From NCBI RefSeq assembly GCF_028693505.1, contig NZ_JAQUVF010000016.1:1-55766 (forward strand): DNA of 55,766 nucleotides, in the 5' to 3' direction. This stretch comes from Oscillibacter sp. (GTDB lineage Bacteria > Bacillota > Clostridia > Oscillospirales > Oscillospiraceae). The translations under genes were made by a program, and so were the position numbers. The notes beneath the pieces were generated by a model. It had not been told where the DNA came from, made no database searches, and saw only the letters and a program-made list of their open reading frames with translations. Of the stretch, positions 53,371-55,766 are shown in pieces. Within the stretch, counting starts at the first letter, position 1, and the number at the start of each line of letters is the position of its first letter.

Positions 53371-54690
53371 TTACTGAACGTAAACGGTCATGTAAAGCTG
53401 GGCCATTGCGTTCACCGGCGTCACATAATCCGTCACGACAACTGCTTTCTTGTCCGTGCCTTGGGCAACGGTGACATTATCACCGCTGAAGTTCTCAATG
53501 GCGCGGATGGTCTGAAGATCGTTGTGGTGTTTCACAATGTCATTCCACAGGCTTACGCGGCCAGCGTTGTCATTGGGAACCTTGCCCAAATATTTGGTGC
53601 CGAACAGAAGGGCAATATCATTGCCGATCTGATCCAGAACGCGGATGGTCTGATTGCTGGAAAAATCGGAAGATTTCGCGTCCGTCACAGATACGAAAGT
53701 GTTAATGTCCTCCAACACCCGAACGGTATCGTCAACCTTATGGAACATCAGCTTTCCGGCCTGAATCCCGGCTTCCAGTTCGCTTTGGGTGTAATCCGTA
53801 TCAACGGAGTATTCACCGGTGTAAGTGGCGTTTGTCAGGCTCTTATTGACCGGACAACCGGCTTCCGCTCCCGTGGCCCAATAGATCAAGGCCGGGTTGG
53901 TAAGATCGCCAACCAAACCGTTTTCAACGCTGATCACGCCTTCATAATCGAAAGCGTTGTATTTGAATAGAACGGTTTGGAACTTCACGCCGTTATCATC
54001 ACGCATACGCTTATTGAACGCGGCGAACAGGCCCTTGATCGTGTCCGTGGTTGCCAAGCACCCCATGACGTTGAAGGAATACGATTCAATCTTATCCAAA
54101 TACGTCTGATAGGAAGCATCTGCAACCGTGCCGTCCGTGCCGTTTGCCAGCGGCGTCCCTGCCGTCAAAGCAATGGTGGCCGTGGGAATAAAGGTCACAT
54201 AATCGTTGGCCGTCAGGCCGGACATGGCGGTAACGCCCTTTTGGACGTCAACCACCAAGGAATCCAGCACCGTGGAAACGTCATAGATCGGATTTTCGGT
54301 TGTGCTGTTTTCATTCGCTTCAATCACGATCTTCAGAGAATTGCCACGGGTGCCGGTATATTTAGCCGTTGCGTAGTTGTTGGCCGCTTTTACGCCGCCC
54401 GTGTTCAGTTTGTAGAAATAGCCGGTCTTGATGTTCTGGAACAGATCACGAAGGCCCTTCAGCTTATCGTTTGTATACGCATAGCCGAAGATTTTCAGGC
54501 TGTTTTTCTGGAATTCATCAGCGGTGACGGTGAAAACCTCGCCGTCCGCGCCCCAATCCAAATCAAGGGGCATGGTTGCGAAGCCACGATCAGAAAGCGT
54601 TGCGGACGCTTTGGAAACGCTGACGAAATTGATATAGCTGCCGGGAAGAACTTTGTTTTGCACCAAGAAGGTGCCGCCGCCCAAAGCCAT
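53371..54690 (-). CDS. Contractile tail sheath protein (XkdK-like)
   Basis: A 439-residue sheath subunit. It begins LPGSYINFVSVSKASATLSD, then RGFATMPLDLDWGADGEVFT, and has late runs VLEDINTFVSVTDAKSSDFS and NQTIRVLDQIGNDIALLFG, typical of phage_sheath_1. Its presence shows that the tail is contractile (myovirus-like or R-type tailocin). The start is ATG 54690 after AAAGGA. Confidence 0.94.
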   Translation of the reverse strand: MALGGGTFLVQNKVLPGSYINFVSVSKASATLSDRGFATMPLDLDWGADGEVFTVTADEFQKNSLKIFGYAYTNDKLKGLRDLFQNIKTGYFYKLNTGGVKAANNYATAKYTGTRGNSLKIVIEANENSTTENPIYDVSTVLDSLVVDVQKGVTAMSGLTANDYVTFIPTATIALTAGTPLANGTDGTVADASYQTYLDKIESYSFNVMGCLATTDTIKGLFAAFNKRMRDDNGVKFQTVLFKYNAFDYEGVISVENGLVGDLTNPALIYWATGAEAGCPVNKSLTNATYTGEYSVDTDYTQSELEAGIQAGKLMFHKVDDTVRVLEDINTFVSVTDAKSSDFSSNQTIRVLDQIGNDIALLFGTKYLGKVPNDNAGRVSLWNDIVKHHNDLQTIRAIENFSGDNVTVAQGTDKKAVVVTDYVTPVNAMAQLYMTVYVQ

Positions 54691-54692
54691 AT

Positions 54693-54887
54693 TCAGTCAC
54701 GTCCTTTCATAAAATCGTTGATGATGGAATCCACGTCCGCCAAAGTGTATTCCACGCCATCTTTAAGCAGGGTGGCCAACAGGTCAACCCGCTTCCGATA
54801 CCGCTTGAAGGTCAATAGTTTGGCCTTGCTGAACTTTATTTCAACGGGTTCAGCGTCAGCGGCAACGGGCTTGTTCTTTGTTGCCAT
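54693..54887 (-). CDS. Small phage structural-module protein
   Basis: A 64-residue basic protein (KFSKAKLLTFKRYRKRVDLL, TLADVDSIINDFMKGRD) between the tail terminator and sheath genes. Small proteins at this place are common in Xkd-like modules, but no function is known. Its stop lies 2 bp before the sheath start. Confidence 0.72.
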   Translation of the reverse strand: MATKNKPVAADAEPVEIKFSKAKLLTFKRYRKRVDLLATLLKDGVEYTLADVDSIINDFMKGRD

Positions 54888-54893
54888 AAAAAA

Positions 54894-55322
54894 TCACCCT
54901 TTCGTCACCCCAACGTCAGAATCCACGCTTTCCATTTCGGGCGGGGTGTACTGCTTGACTAAATAAACCGTATAGGTCACAAAGCAATGAAGAACGCCGT
55001 CAATGATCTGAAAGGATTTATCCAAGCCCCGCAGCGTGTCACCATTGGGAAGGGTGACGTACTCCAAGACGGTCAGAATGTCGGCGGCTTTGTTGATCAT
55101 GTCCCCGTTATTCGTGCCGTCAAGCGGGAAATAATGCACGTCCAAGGGAACAATCAGTTTTGAACGCCGGTTCAGTTGCGGCGTCCATTGCGGTTGAAGA
55201 ATAGCGATAAAAAAACAGGGTTCTTTCAAATCCTGTTCCACGCCATCCTTATAAATTTCGTAGGCGTCCCCAAAAACCCCGTTCAGCCCAAGGGAAACGC
55301 CTGTAATGATTTCATTGACCAT
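54894..55322 (-). CDS. Tail terminator-family protein (DUF6838-like)
   Basis: A 142-residue protein. GVFGDAYEIYKDGVEQDLKE, PCFFIAILQP, LIVPLDVHYFP and NKAADILTVLEYV match the phage tail terminator family in Clostridia prophages. It would cap the finished tail and join it to the head, if there is one. It overlaps the gp10-like gene by 11 bp. Confidence 0.8.
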   Translation of the reverse strand: MVNEIITGVSLGLNGVFGDAYEIYKDGVEQDLKEPCFFIAILQPQWTPQLNRRSKLIVPLDVHYFPLDGTNNGDMINKAADILTVLEYVTLPNGDTLRGLDKSFQIIDGVLHCFVTYTVYLVKQYTPPEMESVDSDVGVTKG

Positions 55323-55755
55323 TTAAATGTTCCCCCAAAAACTGAATCAACTTCTTTTCCAACAGGGCCGGGGATTGGGCTTGAAGTTCCTGTTCCGAAA
55401 TCGTCAGCATGAACCGCCCTTTCACCCAACTGGCCTTCAGGCGTTTCCCAATGGCCGGAACATACCGCCCCGGCGTTTGCCGGTGGCCGTATTCAACATA
55501 AGACGCATAATGAACCGGGTTCACGATTTCAATTATGAATTCGTTGCCCTGATGAACAACGGGAAGGCTTTTCGCATAGGTCACGCCGTCCGCGTTGCCC
55601 CCTCCCGCTGCCGCTTCCTGTTCCGTTTTAGCCGTCCAACCACGGCGCAGGGTTCCACCCATGTGGGTGGTGATATAGGTTTTTTTAACCTTTCCGTTCT
55701 TCAGTGTCTTGGGTTCGCCTTCCTCTTTGATCGTTTCGCCCACGGGGGTTCGGCG
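55312..55755 (-). CDS. HK97 gp10-like phage protein, 5'-truncated
   Basis: A partial gene, with the start cut by the contig end. The visible 147 or so residues begin RRTPVGETIKEEGEP and include GGTLRRGWTAKTEQEAAAGG and YASYVEYGHRQTPGRYVPAI, typical of gp10/minor tail proteins. The RRTPVG run is normally preceded by about 30-50 residues (helix plus AK-rich segment) that are missing. A GTG at 55743 is open in frame but is probably not the real start. Confidence 0.85.
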   Translation of the reverse strand, partial: RRTPVGETIKEEGEPKTLKNGKVKKTYITTHMGGTLRRGWTAKTEQEAAAGGGNADGVTYAKSLPVVHQGNEFIIEIVNPVHYASYVEYGHRQTPGRYVPAIGKRLKASWVKGRFMLTISEQELQAQSPALLEKKLIQFLGEHLNGQ

Positions 55756-55766
55756 AGATCGGAAGA
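55756..55766. other. Probable Illumina adapter remnant
   Basis: The last 11 bases read AGATCGGAAGA, identical to the start of the common Illumina TruSeq adapter. This is probably not genomic DNA. Confidence 0.85.

Overview
The window reads as a contig end from a Gram-positive gut Clostridium, most likely of the Oscillospiraceae (Flavonifractor/Oscillibacter-like). This rests on the GC-rich host genes, strong Shine-Dalgarno sites, a T-box and an S-box leader, FtsEX with an M23 activator, and the gene neighbourhoods. The genus is inference. The sequence falls into two unlike parts.

Bases 1 to about 38,330 are ordinary chromosome, nearly all on the + strand. In order they carry: a DUF4830 protein; an rRNA pseudouridine synthase; a CdaR/PucR regulator; ftsE-ftsX-M23 hydrolase; an unknown gene; greA-lysS; a SpoU methyltransferase-dprA-topA-trmFO-plsX-acpP-rnc run; uppP-ftsK; an aminotransferase with a Dabb protein; a cysteine T-box leader ahead of cysE-cysS; an XRE/cupin regulator with an acetyltransferase; a type-4 uracil-DNA glycosylase; a PadR regulator with three membrane proteins; a hairpin-rich repeat element; a rhomboid-like protein; a SAM-I riboswitch ahead of metK; a hybrid histidine kinase divergent from a TetR regulator; a DEAD-box helicase with a structured leader; and a FUSC-like membrane protein. 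A more AT-rich HD-GYP gene (38,585-39,886) sits at the junction.

Bases 39,919 to 55,755 are the tail and lysis modules of a contractile-tail (PBSX/Xkd-like) prophage, all on the - strand, so transcription runs right to left. In that order: gp10-like protein, tail terminator, sheath, tube, assembly chaperone with a -1 frameshift site, tape measure, LysM baseplate protein, hub, DUF2577, DUF2634, baseplate J, YmfQ-like protein, tail fibre, reverse transcriptase, small proteins, holin and endolysin. No capsid, terminase or integrase gene is in view, so a tailocin cannot be excluded.

The most notable system is a diversity-generating retroelement (DGR) in this prophage. The last 116 bp of the fibre's lectin-like domain (VR, 43,647-43,762) is matched by a template repeat (TR, 43,455-43,570) lying between the fibre gene and the reverse transcriptase. 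By hand alignment the two copies differ at 26 positions, and all 26 are adenines in the coding-sense TR. The RT carries the IGxxxSQ motif typical of DGR enzymes and a YMDD active site. No avd gene is visible. A perfect 13-bp inverted repeat encloses the TR. The contig ends in what looks like 11 bases of Illumina adapter.
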